Positions 11,082 through 22,023 of a DNA stretch of 64,000 nt are shown here, piece after piece (position 1 is the first letter of the stretch; each line of letters starts with the position of its first letter). The notes under the pieces are model-generated. The model was not told the origin of the DNA. It made no database searches and saw only the letters and a list, made by a program, of their open reading frames with translations. Made by a program: the position numbers and the translations under genes. Origin of the DNA: Orbilia blumenaviensis (taxonomy: Eukaryota; Ascomycota; Orbiliomycetes; Orbiliales; Orbiliaceae); contig JAVHNS010000012.1 of NCBI GenBank assembly GCA_036872755.1, forward strand, positions 558,001 to 622,000, read 5' to 3'.

Positions 11082-13214
11082 TTTGGCCAATTGGAGGTAT
11101 AGGCGTATACGTCGCTAGGGATTTGGATGTCAAACGTTTCGAAGGCTTCGAAGCTGGTGCCTCGTTTGCAATGCTTGGTGTACAATGTGGGGAGAGAGTT
11201 GATAACGATACCCTATCGCTGAATTGGCAACTGAGAATGGCAATTGGTTTAGATTTCTAGCGACGCAAGAAAATTCCCGAGGCTATTTTCTAGTTGAGCC
11301 TGCGTCCTAGATATAGGGTCCTTTCCTGAACCAATGTCCTTTACCCCAGACCATATTTTCTTCCTGGTAACGGCCATCTGCGACTCCATCACGATGAAAA
11401 CTTATCAAACAACCTCGGTCGGGGTTGAATTCACAATCACATACGTAAGAGAAATAGTGGCCCTAAATGACATCTACTAACACCGCGCGGGGTTGTTAGT
11501 GCTATGGTGCGCGTCCGGTTAACCCGAGCAGGAATATAAAAGTGCTCAACTGCAGATACCAAGACCTGGGGCCCTCGCTTCCAACGCCTCCAAACTTATC
11601 ACTGCACCGCAGTTCTGTCACTTTTGCATGGATTCATACTGTTTCGAGATGCAGTGCTGACTTCGATCCCAACCTACGACGTTCGCACATATACACGTAC
11701 TGCATTGTACAGTTAATTCACAAATAATAACGTGGCAGGGTGCGAATACGTAAGACTGTGAAACTTATCTCCCGCAGATGGCAGGAAATATGAAAATTAC
11801 GGAACTCGCGGGACATAGCGTCCTTGTTTCGTTTGATGGAAATGAGTTTCCGTTTTGACCGCAGCACGCCCAAAGACCTTAAAAGGCAAACTGGGTGAAC
11901 GGAATTTCAACCATCGCAAGCCAGATAAGCCTCAAAACTCCAGATCGAGTATAATGATGTTCCAATGCCAAACCTCAAACGCAACTGACCTAGATTTCCA
12001 AATGCTGTGAGTTCGCTATCAACAGGATCTCGAACGCCAGAGCCATGGAACGACGGAAATGCATACCGCACAGCAATACCGCATCCACCCGATAGTCTTT
12101 CTCAGAAATGAAGACCTGCAGCTTTGGCGCCTTGTAGACGGGCGCAAAAAAAAGAAAAATGAGAAACAAAAAGGCTAGCTTTAGTCGAACATGGAAGAGG
12201 AAGACTTACAATACCTAGAGACTACAAAAATATCGAGGACCCACCCGACCTGCACATCGCCGTGGTATGTGGTATCAACCCGCCATCCAAATCCTTCATA
12301 AGCCACCTATATAGGCCTATTAAGCAGCCCTTCGAGATAATCGATGGATGTAGACCGGAATATCAGAATGCGTCATTTCCGCAAAAGGTGCCTGAGAAAT
12401 ATGACCTAAGCGCCGCCCGTCCGTTTGGTTCCTGACGAAATTTCCATTTTCTGTTAAAGTTGGCACACCCTAGTCCGTTAAACCCAGCCGGACGGGTAGG
12501 TCTTCACTTGAATCTTCAGAGTCAAGAGATCTATCTTTAGCGCCTCCCCCATAAACCTACATCCTCTTCAAAGCGTCTGCAGGGCATATAATTCGCACTC
12601 CCCCTGGTCGTTTTTCCGGAGTTCAATAAACCTCAAGAGTTTAGTATCATCGAGACAAGCAAAGAGCCACCAGACCGTCCAACCATGTTGGAGCTTGCTT
12701 GTGACTAGCCCCATTTGATGCTAACGCCCCCAAACCTGTCGCAGCCAATCACAACCTCGAGGCCGCCAGATCAGCTGCGGGGGAAGCTTGCGGAAATCTT
12801 TACTTAGCATACCAAAAAGCAAATTGGGGGTTTTAATTTTCCCTATCGTCGAGAAACCTCCACCTGGAGGACAATACCATTATTTGACGACGACGTCTCC
12901 TCTTTTTACTTGACATCCTTTTCTGTTTGCATCTTTCTTTCCTCCGTATTCCTTTAATCCTTAGATCTTTTACCTGTATTTTTATTCTCCCTGAAAAAGA
13001 TAACAGCTTCTATTTTACATTTTTGTTTTATCCCGTGTCAGAGAATACAGGCGAATCTGGAAGCTGGGCAATAAAACCGCGCAAGACCCAGTCGAGTCAG
13101 CATTTCTTATTCCAACGTCCATCGTCCTAATCCCACGACGAATCTTCCGTTTTATTTATTTTTTCCTTCAAATAATACACTGTAGATACCTAGATATCTC
13201 ACGTAGTAGCCATA
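11082..13214. other. Divergent intergenic region, 2.1 kb
   Basis: Shared upstream region of the MAPEG gene (minus) and the DUF7514-like gene (plus). The last 300 bases are pyrimidine-rich (12890-13170), typical of a fungal promoter or 5' UTR. No further gene seen. Confidence 0.5.
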
Positions 13215-15779
13215 ATGGCACATCTTCGACGGAATCTCAATACCCCTCCGCCAATGTCGCCCGCGACGACAAATGCCCACAATTTCTATAACACTTTTGC
13301 ACCCCGAAGGGGAGGCGCTGCGAGCCCTCCCCCATCGATGTACCCTCCCTCTAGTACCCATCCGGCCCCGCCGCCGCCTTCTTCGAACATCCCGCCACCC
13401 CGTCCGGCATCCGCAATGCCCGCACAAACTACCAGTTCTTCAAATTATTACCAGCCGGCGCCCGGGTCGAACTATGTAAATGCTCAGTATTACCGTAATG
13501 ATCAGTACAATGTCGGCCCGCAGTCACCACAGTTACAGCCAGGATATGGCAGTATGAATGTAGGACCGAACCGAGCTCGAAGTCCTCCACCACCCCCACC
13601 CTTAACCGGTATACCCCCCAAATCAACAGCTGCGTATAACGCACGCCCGATACAAAGTGCCACATACGCTCCAAACCACCCGAGTTATGGCCGCCCTTCG
13701 CCACCCCCATTAAATGTTAACAACATCAATAGCTCTTATAATACAAATGCTGGATCGGCGATTAGACGGCCTGCATCTGCTGCCGGTACGACAAGTAGAA
13801 TGCCTGGTGCATTCCCTGACGAAAATATTCGTGAATCTTCACCGAGAAATGATTTGCCGTTGAGGAATATGAATATGGGCCTAAACAACCCTATTATTGG
13901 TATTAAAGGTGCAGCAAGGCAAAGGGACCCAGTCCTAGAACAGCCAGAGGATGAACCTGAGGTGCCAAGGGCAGATAGTTTTTGGGGTGATTTGTTTGAT
14001 AAGAGCGAAAGCCCGCCTACCGCAACCGTCACACTATCCCAATTTTTGAGAGGCCTTGCAGATTATATTGTAAGTTCAGTTTTTTTCTTATTGGGGTTTC
14101 ATGGGAAGGTGGTGGAAGGCTAATATACGCGATAGATCACAGAATTTGAGCCTAAAAATTCGATCGTTATCACACCACCAAAAATGCTTGGATTTTACGC
14201 TAAATTCAGAGTTCCTGGCGGAGAACGTTTAAGTTGGGAGAGTGAGTTCGCCAACTTCTGTTAAAATCATCACAATTGGTTGATTTCTAACCATGCAATA
14301 GATTTCTTTCTTGGGAGGCCTGTGAAAGAGCTATCCGATGTTTACCAAGCTCTTAACTGTCATCACCACTTAGTCCCCCCAAAAGACTCGGCGTCTGTCC
14401 CTCCCACGGTGCCCAGTTTGACACCACAAGGGTTTGAGAGATGGATGACAATCCAAATTCTCTCGGACCCAGACCAAGAAGCTAAACGGTTAATAACAGT
14501 GCTAAAGCAATGCCCCATCCAGAATCCCTTTGAAAAAGACCCCATGTTCAGAAGATTCCCGAAAACTTTATCAAGAGAATCATTCCCTAAATATCCGGAT
14601 GGAGATACCAGGCGGCTCTGGGATCTGTTTGTACCAGACGAAGAACAAGCAGCCCCTGCGAATAGATCTGGTAGCAACCCGCCTGGAAGCCGAGGGAAGG
14701 AACAAGAGCAGAAAGACCGCGAGCGCGAGCGTGATCAAAGAGTCCTAGAAGTCCTTCAGGACCGTGATTCTGGAAACCGGTCTATTACTCCAAGAGGTGG
14801 CGCTGGCGGCTATGTACCCCCTCCAATTGTAGAAGAGGAACGTCTTCGTAGCGACAGATACGAAAGCAAGCCCCCACCACCACTTCCAACTGATAATAGG
14901 ATTGAACGGGAGAGGAGCCCCTACTCTCGCACTGTTCTTACAAAGAAGGAAGAACTTCCTCGTCTGGAATACGACGACGACGATTACGATCAAGTAAACG
15001 GGTATCCATACGAATCAAACATCCCTTCGCGCGTGCCCAACGTTCCATCTATTCCTCCCAAAACCCGCCCACTATCCCCGCCACTATCTAAACAAAACGA
15101 CAAGCGAATTTCAGATTTCGATAGAGAAGAAGAAGATCTATACAAGGTCATGGCCGCTAAGCGTGCCGAAATCGCCGCAATCGAGGAACGTTTGAACAAA
15201 CAAACAAGATCACCACCTCTCCCTCAAGTCAAAGACGAACATGAGGAATACCCAGGAGGACATATCCCTATGCCCATGCCCCCGCAGAACATAAATATTA
15301 CCATGAATACCATGGCATCCCCAGATCCTAACGTGGAGTACGACTCAGACGAAGAGGCAGCAATTCGCAAGCGGGCAGAGGAAGATTGGGACCGAGAAGC
15401 CCGCGAGCGTGGAGAGTGGGTTGAAGCACGTAGACGTAAGATTGATATGGAACGTCGTGGGGAGATACCACCTGGTACCTCCGGAGCTGGTGATTATGAT
15501 TCTGATTTCCAGGCTGCCACACCAGTCAGCCATTATTCATGGAGGGATAGCCATACTTCACCAGCTCCAGTTGTTGTAAAGAGAGATACACAGCAAAACT
15601 ATAATGCAGGAGTTATGGGAAGGAGCCGGTTGAGTGGGGGCGGAGAATGGGAGGAATTCAGAGTCGAAGAGCAAGCTGCTGGTGCAGGTGGGAGAAGAGC
15701 GAGTATAGGGATGGGTCATGATCGGTCCTTTTCGGGTGGGAGCTCAGGCTGGCCACCCCGAGATCGCTATCCGAAATGA
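13215..15779 (+). CDS. DUF7514-like fungal protein, Pro-rich N-terminus and charged coiled-coil tail
   Basis: Conserved ascomycete protein of unknown function. Three exons: 13215-14069, 14136-14241 and 14302-15779. The introns are 66 and 60 bp (GTAAGT...ATAG and GTGAGT...ATAG), and the frame holds across both joins, giving 812 residues. Residues 1-250 are low-complexity Pro/Asn/Ser/Tyr. A folded domain follows at about 253-430, spanning all three exons: DSFWGDLFDKS, MLGFYAKFRVPGGERL, FFLGRPVKELSDVYQALNCHHHLVP, and LTPQGFERWMTIQILSDPDQEAKRL. Domain order and motifs match what I know as DUF7514. The rest is Arg/Glu/Asp/Pro-rich with a probable coiled coil near LYKVMAAKRAEIAAIEERL. No signal peptide or membrane span is seen, so it is probably cytosolic or nuclear; any signalling or scaffold role is inference. 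Confidence 0.85.
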
Positions 15780-17298
15780 GACCATATAGCAGCAAATTCT
15801 GATGCGACAATGAGCCTAGCATAATCTAAATTGGTAGATATCAGGATGATATGACTAACGGGTTACCTATGCACGTCGATCTCGAGATGCTCCAGCGACA
15901 ACCTTCTACAATTTCCTTTTTACCTTTCTTTTTGATACTTTCTTTTTTTTTATCCGCTTCTTTTCCTCGGTTGTAATTTGGACTACGTATTACCTTTTCA
16001 CTTCGATGTAAATATTATAACTTTCAATTCGAATAGTGCGCGTTACGCTTTTTTCTTCAAAAATAGTCTTCCCGTCACACATATGCGTATATATATGCTC
16101 AATAAGAGATAGATATATATGTATACAGGTATTAGTCTCATCTGAGCCTTTAATTCGCGGCTTTGCCATCAACGGTAGTAGATATTCAGGTATATACGTA
16201 TACTACATATCTTACTCAAACGCGGCGATCCGTAACTTCTCTAACTTGCAATCAGCCAGGTGCTCAAAAGAGCCCGTAGGTACTTCATTCTCACCGAAGG
16301 GGGCATGCTTGGCCTCTGCAGTTCGCCATCCCTAAGTTTATATACATATAATAAGAAGGCGAAAGCGTAGCCGGAGTCGCAGATATAAAGAACCCCTGGG
16401 TTCCCATGGCCCTGTTTACTTCAAAAGACCCGAGATATGAAAGTCGGTGACTATTCCAACACGAATGGTCTTATTCCCAGACGATTTCTACCCAGGCACC
16501 TGAGAAGAACGTCATTGATGCGGCTTCTATCTGAAGGGGCCCCGAAGTACTCCAAACTTCTCGAACTCGGTTACTCTCAACAGCATCGCCACTCTGGGCT
16601 CAAGACTTTTTTTAAACCATGACGAAGGACCCCGATTTTTAGCGAAGCTGCTCCCAGGCGCCGCAGGCAGGGGCCTTCGAGACTGGCGTTCCAGATCGTT
16701 GTTTTAACTTTGTTTGGGAAATATATTGAGATATACCTTCCTAAACCGGCATAGACACCTACGAAATACGGATTAGACTGCTTCAGAAACCACACCTGCC
16801 TGCACAGCACTCAGTCGAGATTTTTAATCCGTGGAATGTGTCTCGTAAAACGCCTGGCTGTTGTAAAACGTCTTGGTCGGGGTCGGGGAATAATTAAAAA
16901 AGCAGTTTAGTGTGGCCTTGTTGACCGCAGGGCCCGAAAAACCGGACGGTTTTAACCTGGAATTATAGACAGAAACTTCTATTATTGACAAGATCTGATA
17001 TTAACATATATAAGTAAAGTGGCGTGTGCCCGGTCACAGATCCACTTCTTTTGAATTCCCATTGCGTAGATAACGGTTTCCATTTTGTCGGTGCACTTCT
17101 TCAATTCTTTCCAACCGCTCGGACCGGAAGCTGGCCTTTCGCTTCGTCGTTTTATAATTAACGTTTTATTACCTCGTCACTCGTTTTTTCAGCGTTCCTT
17201 GATCTTTATCGACATTTGTTTAATTCCCAATAGGTCCATTATCGGCTGAGCCGCGGAATTTATTGCTCAGGAGGAATCTTTAATTTTCGAATTTCAAT
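15780..17298. other. Intergenic region, 1.5 kb
   Basis: Begins with T-rich 3' UTR-like sequence (15900-16000) and ends with a pyrimidine-rich leader before the metalloprotease. Only chance ORFs. Confidence 0.5.
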
Positions 17299-18141
17299 AT
17301 GTGTGGAGGACATACCGACAGAACCGCGAAGGCCACGGCCAACTGCAACGGCTCAGATATTTGCAAACGCCAGTACTACAGCCAAGCATGGCCCAATGGC
17401 TTCGCATTTAAATACCAGATCAATGGTATTCTCCCAGGATCTGACCAAGCGACTATGGAGGCATCTTTCGAACGTGCCTGGTCGAAATGGGCCCAGATTT
17501 GCCCTTATACATTCCAAAAAGCCAACGGCGACGCCAATGTTACTATCTCGGTCGTCGGTGCCAATGACCAATTTTTTCTACAAAATCCTCAAACCCAAGC
17601 GTACGCCAATATAGGACCCTCGGGCGGTAATCAAAGCTATGTTAGATTCAAAGGCCCCGCGTTTGCTCAATGGTCACCTTCGGCGATCCATACACTCTTT
17701 CTTCACGAATTCGGCCATGTCCTGGGACTCAGTCACGCCAACGATCCAAATTCTATCATGTCTCCCTTCATCAGTAATATGTTCTCCGAGCGACAGCTCA
17801 CAAATGATGATGTCAATAGAATGCAAGGTGTTCTCCGGTCCAGTGGCTTGAGCTCACCAAACAATGGGCAAAATGTCAATAACACTCCGCAAAACAACGG
17901 ACAAAACTACTACCAAGCTCCGAACAACCAGCAGAACTACTATCAGACACCGGCCCAGAACCAGCAGCAGAATTACTACTATAACTACCCTGTTCAGAGC
18001 AATCAGCAGCAACAAGGCTATTATTACTACTATAATTACTATAAGAGGTCGGTTGTGCCAGGAGGGAATGCATCGAATGATGGGGGAGCTCAGAGAAACC
18101 GTTGGAAGCGGCATTTGGAGCTTGAGCGCAAGCGTGTATAA
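17299..18141 (+). CDS. Matrixin-type (M10-like) zinc metalloprotease with Gln/Asn/Tyr-rich tail
   Basis: Single exon, 280 residues. The catalytic domain has the extended zinc signature HEFGHVLGLSH (residues 136-146: three His ligands and Glu137 as base) and the downstream met-turn S-I-M-S-P-F (Met154), diagnostic of metzincins of the matrixin type. Upstream, the segment before S-Y-V-R-F has the character of a matrixin core. The N-terminus (MCGGHTDRTAKATANC) has no hydrophobic signal peptide and no classical cysteine-switch propeptide, unusual for a secreted protease. An unseen upstream exon is possible, but the ATG is preceded by a plausible T-rich leader. Residues about 190-250 are Q/N/Y repeats (NQQNYYQTP, YYYNY), followed by a basic end with several K-R pairs. 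Related proteases usually digest extracellular proteins; location here is unresolved. Confidence 0.85.
   Translation: MCGGHTDRTAKATANCNGSDICKRQYYSQAWPNGFAFKYQINGILPGSDQATMEASFERAWSKWAQICPYTFQKANGDANVTISVVGANDQFFLQNPQTQAYANIGPSGGNQSYVRFKGPAFAQWSPSAIHTLFLHEFGHVLGLSHANDPNSIMSPFISNMFSERQLTNDDVNRMQGVLRSSGLSSPNNGQNVNNTPQNNGQNYYQAPNNQQNYYQTPAQNQQQNYYYNYPVQSNQQQQGYYYYYNYYKRSVVPGGNASNDGGAQRNRWKRHLELERKRV
17870..18050 (+). repeat. Low-complexity Q/N/Y-coding tract
   Basis: Imperfect CAG/CAA, AAC/AAT and TAC/TAT codon runs encoding the prion-like tail of the metalloprotease. Codons are mixed, so this is not a pure microsatellite. Confidence 0.7.
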
Positions 18142-19059
18142 TCGATATATTGATATTTCCAGGATTATTAGGGCGGAATGATCCTATGCGAGGATTGAAG
18201 TTTATTTTTTGGAGCTCATTTGTCGATTCCCTGATATCCCTAGCGAGCATAGCATATGTATCCTAAGCTTCATTAGTATTTTCCTTGTTACTTTGCTACC
18301 ATATAATAAAACTGGTACAGTGGTGGTCAATTGTTATCTCATACTTCAACAGCGATCGAATTACAATAGTTTAGCTCCCACTAGAACTTAGAACATTAAA
18401 CGATACCATTGCGATCATTAGTACAAGTTGTACCGCAGATGCGCCAATGCTTCCAGTTACGTCGAGGCTAAGAGCTAGGAATTCATAGATTCGAAAGCCC
18501 TCACCCCCACTAGAGATTAATATTATATTTAAATATGAATTTGTGATATTGGCAAAGTAGATGAAGGCGAGTATTGTAATATAACACCGGGGGAAACACA
18601 CTAACTGTCAAGCCCTGCCCCCCTCAAGATAGTTAATAAAGATACGCGATCGACTTCTGAAGCTGTGGTATGTTTGGCGTTGCATTTGTGGGGAATTGTG
18701 GCAGGGCAATTTTTAGTTCCGGAAGGCGCCTCCCTGCCAAATTATCTCGGCTCTCATGCGGCACCCCTTTCTTGCGTACACCCCCAACAATAGCATCAAA
18801 CCCCCCCGACCTTTAAATTTCACCATCGCTGCATCAATCGACCTTTTTACACAGGCCTTAAAGAAACAATTCTCACGGTCGCTTCCAAACAATATTCTAT
18901 CGTTAATTGTATCGCGACTATTGTTGTTTGTCGTCAGCTGGACTGTCGCGTTTCCAGGCACTAAGTAAGATCGGGCTCTTGAAGTACCCATGAGATATTG
19001 CGGCCGCTGACCAGCTACCCACTCCCAGACCTTATCAATATATTTCCCGATCTACCAGA
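18142..19059. other. Intergenic region, 0.9 kb
   Basis: AT-rich 3' flank of the protease followed by the promoter of the 8-Cys protein gene. Opposing 70- to 90-codon frames at 18713-18991 look like chance. Confidence 0.5.
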
Positions 19060-19745
19060 ATGCATATCTCCAACATTATAGCCTTAGGAGCTTCACTCCT
19101 ACCCCTCCTGGCCTCATCGGCCACCGTCACAGCACCTGCTGAAATGGCCGGCGCCACAGACATCCCCGATTTCTCGAACCCTTACCGTCGCCCCTCCTTC
19201 GATGAGCACCTCTTCCCACCGCCCGGCGTAGTCATTGATCAATCTGAGAAGGCCCTTAAGAAACGTCAGAAAGGTGCTGCAAACTTCATCGTTCATATGT
19301 GTCGCGACACAACTCAATCAAGCTGTGACCCTGTCTGGGTTTCCGCCGCCCAATATTGCTACGACAATGAGCACTGGTTCGGCTGGAGCGGTGATCCGGG
19401 TACTTTCCTTAGTGCTAAGATTGAGGGTACTATGTGCTGTGCTTTCTTTGCCGACAAAACCTGCAATAAGGCCGGTGGGCACGTCGGGTGGCTGGCTCAG
19501 ATCTGTCAAGAAGATTCTGGAGATGCGTTGTTGATTAAGGGCGGACCGGCATATTCTTGGATGTGCAACCTGCCTTACGGTAGTGCGAACGTCAAGATGG
19601 ACAGCTCGCCGCCGGACGTCAGTGCAGTTCCCGGAGCTGGCGGTACTGGTGCTCCAGTTGCTACACAGGTACGATATATACCCACTGTTCGCATGAGTGA
19701 GGTCGTTCCATACGCTAACATTTATGGTTCTAGTACGCGCCGTAA
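19060..19745 (+). CDS. Secreted 8-cysteine protein with Kex2-cleaved pro-region
   Basis: Unrecognised small secreted protein of 206 residues after splicing. The signal peptide is residues 1-20 (LGASLLPLLASS core). The pro-region continues to a dibasic site KKR at 67-69, followed by Gln70. The mature part has eight cysteines (81, 89, 100, 126, 127, 135, 149, 169), an even number that suggests disulfides, including an adjacent CC pair. The C-terminus is flexible and Gly/Ala/Pro-rich. The intron at 19669-19733 has a GTACGA donor, a GCTAAC branch site and a TCTAG acceptor. It leads to a 12-nt terminal exon (19734-19745) encoding Y-A-P and a stop. Without splicing the frame would read on to 19791. 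Size, cysteine content and Kex2 site fit an effector-like or defensive secreted protein; that function is inference. Confidence 0.75.
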
Positions 19746-20305
19746 ACGGTTGCACAAAGGGTTCAAAGGTGTGGTTTGGGCTGTATCTTAATGACTGGTA
19801 TCTACGACCACCTACTAGTTTCTTTCTTCGGCACGGGTTTCAGGTCTTGGGCTTTTGCATAATATGGATCGTGTATTTGTACGGAACGGTTAAAACTGAG
19901 CGGTTTCTATGTTCTCGCAAACTTTGATATCTTCTCCTATATCTATATTGTCTGTGTCTTCGTTGTCCGGTATCCACACGCCAGCGGGTAATTCCTCGCC
20001 GGTATGATGTGGAGCCCCCCGTCTAGTGCAACCAGCCGCCTGCATTCGAACGTCATCAAGCATAAAATGGTCACGATGCGACAATAAATACGCACCCGCA
20101 TCCCCTTCCACTGAACCACATCTTCGACGTCGCATGGCATATGCACTTCTTTGTACGACCATGAAACTCTAGCGATCGCAGCCCTTTCTAGAGCTCTTTC
20201 CAAACCCGTCACATACCTTTCGGCGGGATCTGACGGATCGCCTGGCCTGGAAGGCTTCAAAGGATTAATTACCACGCTTTTGCTTGGCATAAACAACGCG
20301 AAGCC
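19746..20305. other. Intergenic region, 0.56 kb
   Basis: Contains the 3' end of the 8-Cys gene and the promoter of the Cys-module gene. A minus-strand 117-codon frame (19943-20296) starts at a true ATG but has no recognisable features and is not called. Confidence 0.45.
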
Positions 20306-22023
20306 ATGACTGCGACAACATGCGCCCTCCTCTTTTTGATTACCACTATTACTAGTTTGAATTCATTTGTAGATGCATCTACTACGGATGGGCCTAAATA
20401 TACTCTGCGCCTGCCTGCGACCGCAAAATACTACCCGAAGGATATAGATGAACTCGTCCGGCAGTATGGGCGTTATGACCCACAAGATGCAGGTCGCAAA
20501 CTCAACAAGCCGGTGATGAAGCTACTTGCTCATGTCAACGCCGATGAAGGTGAAAAGTATTATGATTTTGACTCTTTTATGTCTTCTGGATTGTACCCTG
20601 CCGGGGAGGGTAGGTTGCAACCTGGGAAGTTATATCTACCAGTAAGCCCCCATACCTCCCAGAGCGGGGGAAGGAATTACGAAGGGTGGACGGCTTGGTT
20701 TAAATACCCACCGACGCTTCGAAAACGGCAAGGACAGACGCAGGTAACTTGCCCACCGGGGAACTCGCCGTGTACGAATATTCAGAAGCCTGGGTATTGT
20801 TGCCCGGGTGGTACTAGTTGTGTGAGTATTCAAGATACTGGATTTGGAAGTGTAGGGTGCTGCCCGAGTACGTTCGACCGACGACCCATCTTTGAGATGT
20901 ATTTTAACATGGTCATTTTGAACAGACAGCCAACCGTGCGGCGACAGCCTCGACAGCTGCGCTCCTGGGTGGGTCTACGCCCAATATTAAATATACCACC
21001 CCAAGGTATTAACAGACATGTACTATTTCTAGCTACAATAAATGCCCTTCAGGGTCTGGTGGAGGATGCTGCCTTCCTGGATACATCTGTTCTCCTCAAG
21101 GCTGCCTCATAAATACCTCGAATCTACCGCCTCCCACAACAGTAACTTGGGTGTCAACTACAACAATAGGGTTGGACATTTGTCAGACAGGATATTATCC
21201 TTGTCCAGCTTCCCTAAACTATGGTACGCTTATACACTGGTATTAAGTCGTATTACCTAAACACAATACCGATGTTAACACATTGTAAACCAAAGGTTGT
21301 TGTCAAGTCGGCTACCACTGTGGCCTCTACGCCTGCCCGTATAACACCGGCCGAGGTACCCCCGGAACTGAATATGTTGCTCCAACTTTCGTCGTAGGTA
21401 CTTCAGGCGGTGTAATCATCAACCCCAGCAATACCATAACCTACGGCCCAGGTTTCTCAACCATAGATACAGCAACTATAACCCCTGCCACGGTCGCGAG
21501 AAACAACACCCAGGATGCACCAAAGATCACGAATGCACTAGGGAATATCCTAATCTTGAATAACTGTCCGAATGGGTGGTTGACATGCGGTCCCGAATTT
21601 GGTGGCGGGTGTTGTAGGTTCGGAAGGGCTTGTGGAGTCGGGTATTGCCCGGTACCTACTGATACTGAGAGCAATAGCGTAACAGGAGTGGTGACTGTAA
21701 CTACGAATAATGGGTGCCCAGCTGGATGGCTGAATTGTCCACCTGAGGTACAGGGAGGCTGCTGCCCATCTGGTATGTTTCCTTCTTTCCTCTGGTTTTG
21801 AATTTTCCGTAAGTATTAATCGTGGATAGGATATGGATGCGGAATATATAACTGTCCGGCTACGACTACGCAGGATGGAGTGGTAGTAGTCGTTACAACC
21901 GCGGCTGCAGCACAGAAATTATCGCCTGTGGGAAGAGGGGCCGGAGCAAGGACTAAGGGAGAGGTATGGGGCTCGAGGGTGCTAATTGGTTGGATTTTTA
22001 GCCATGTTCTATTAATGTATTGA
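20306..22023 (+). CDS. Secreted protein with five six-Cys modules, Kex2 site and probable GPI tail
   Basis: Five exons: 20306-20867, 20926-20968, 21033-21223, 21296-21772 and 21830-22023. Introns are 57-72 bp, and every join keeps the frame, giving 488 residues. Signal peptide is residues 1-24. The pro-region ends at RKR (139-141), followed by Gln142. Then come five related modules of the form C-P-x-G-x-x-x-C ... G-G-C-C-x-x-G-x-x-C-x-x-x-x-C. Examples are CPPGNSPC with GYCCPGGTSC, NCPNGWLTC with GGGCCRFGRAC, and GCPAGWLNC with GGCCPSGYGC. A Thr/Val/Ile linker separates modules 3 and 4. The end (GWIFSHVLLMY, preceded by basic and small residues) looks like a GPI-attachment signal. Module repetition across exons strongly supports the splicing. 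Such Cys arrays are usually wall- or carbohydrate-associated; I do not recognise a named domain. Confidence 0.82.
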
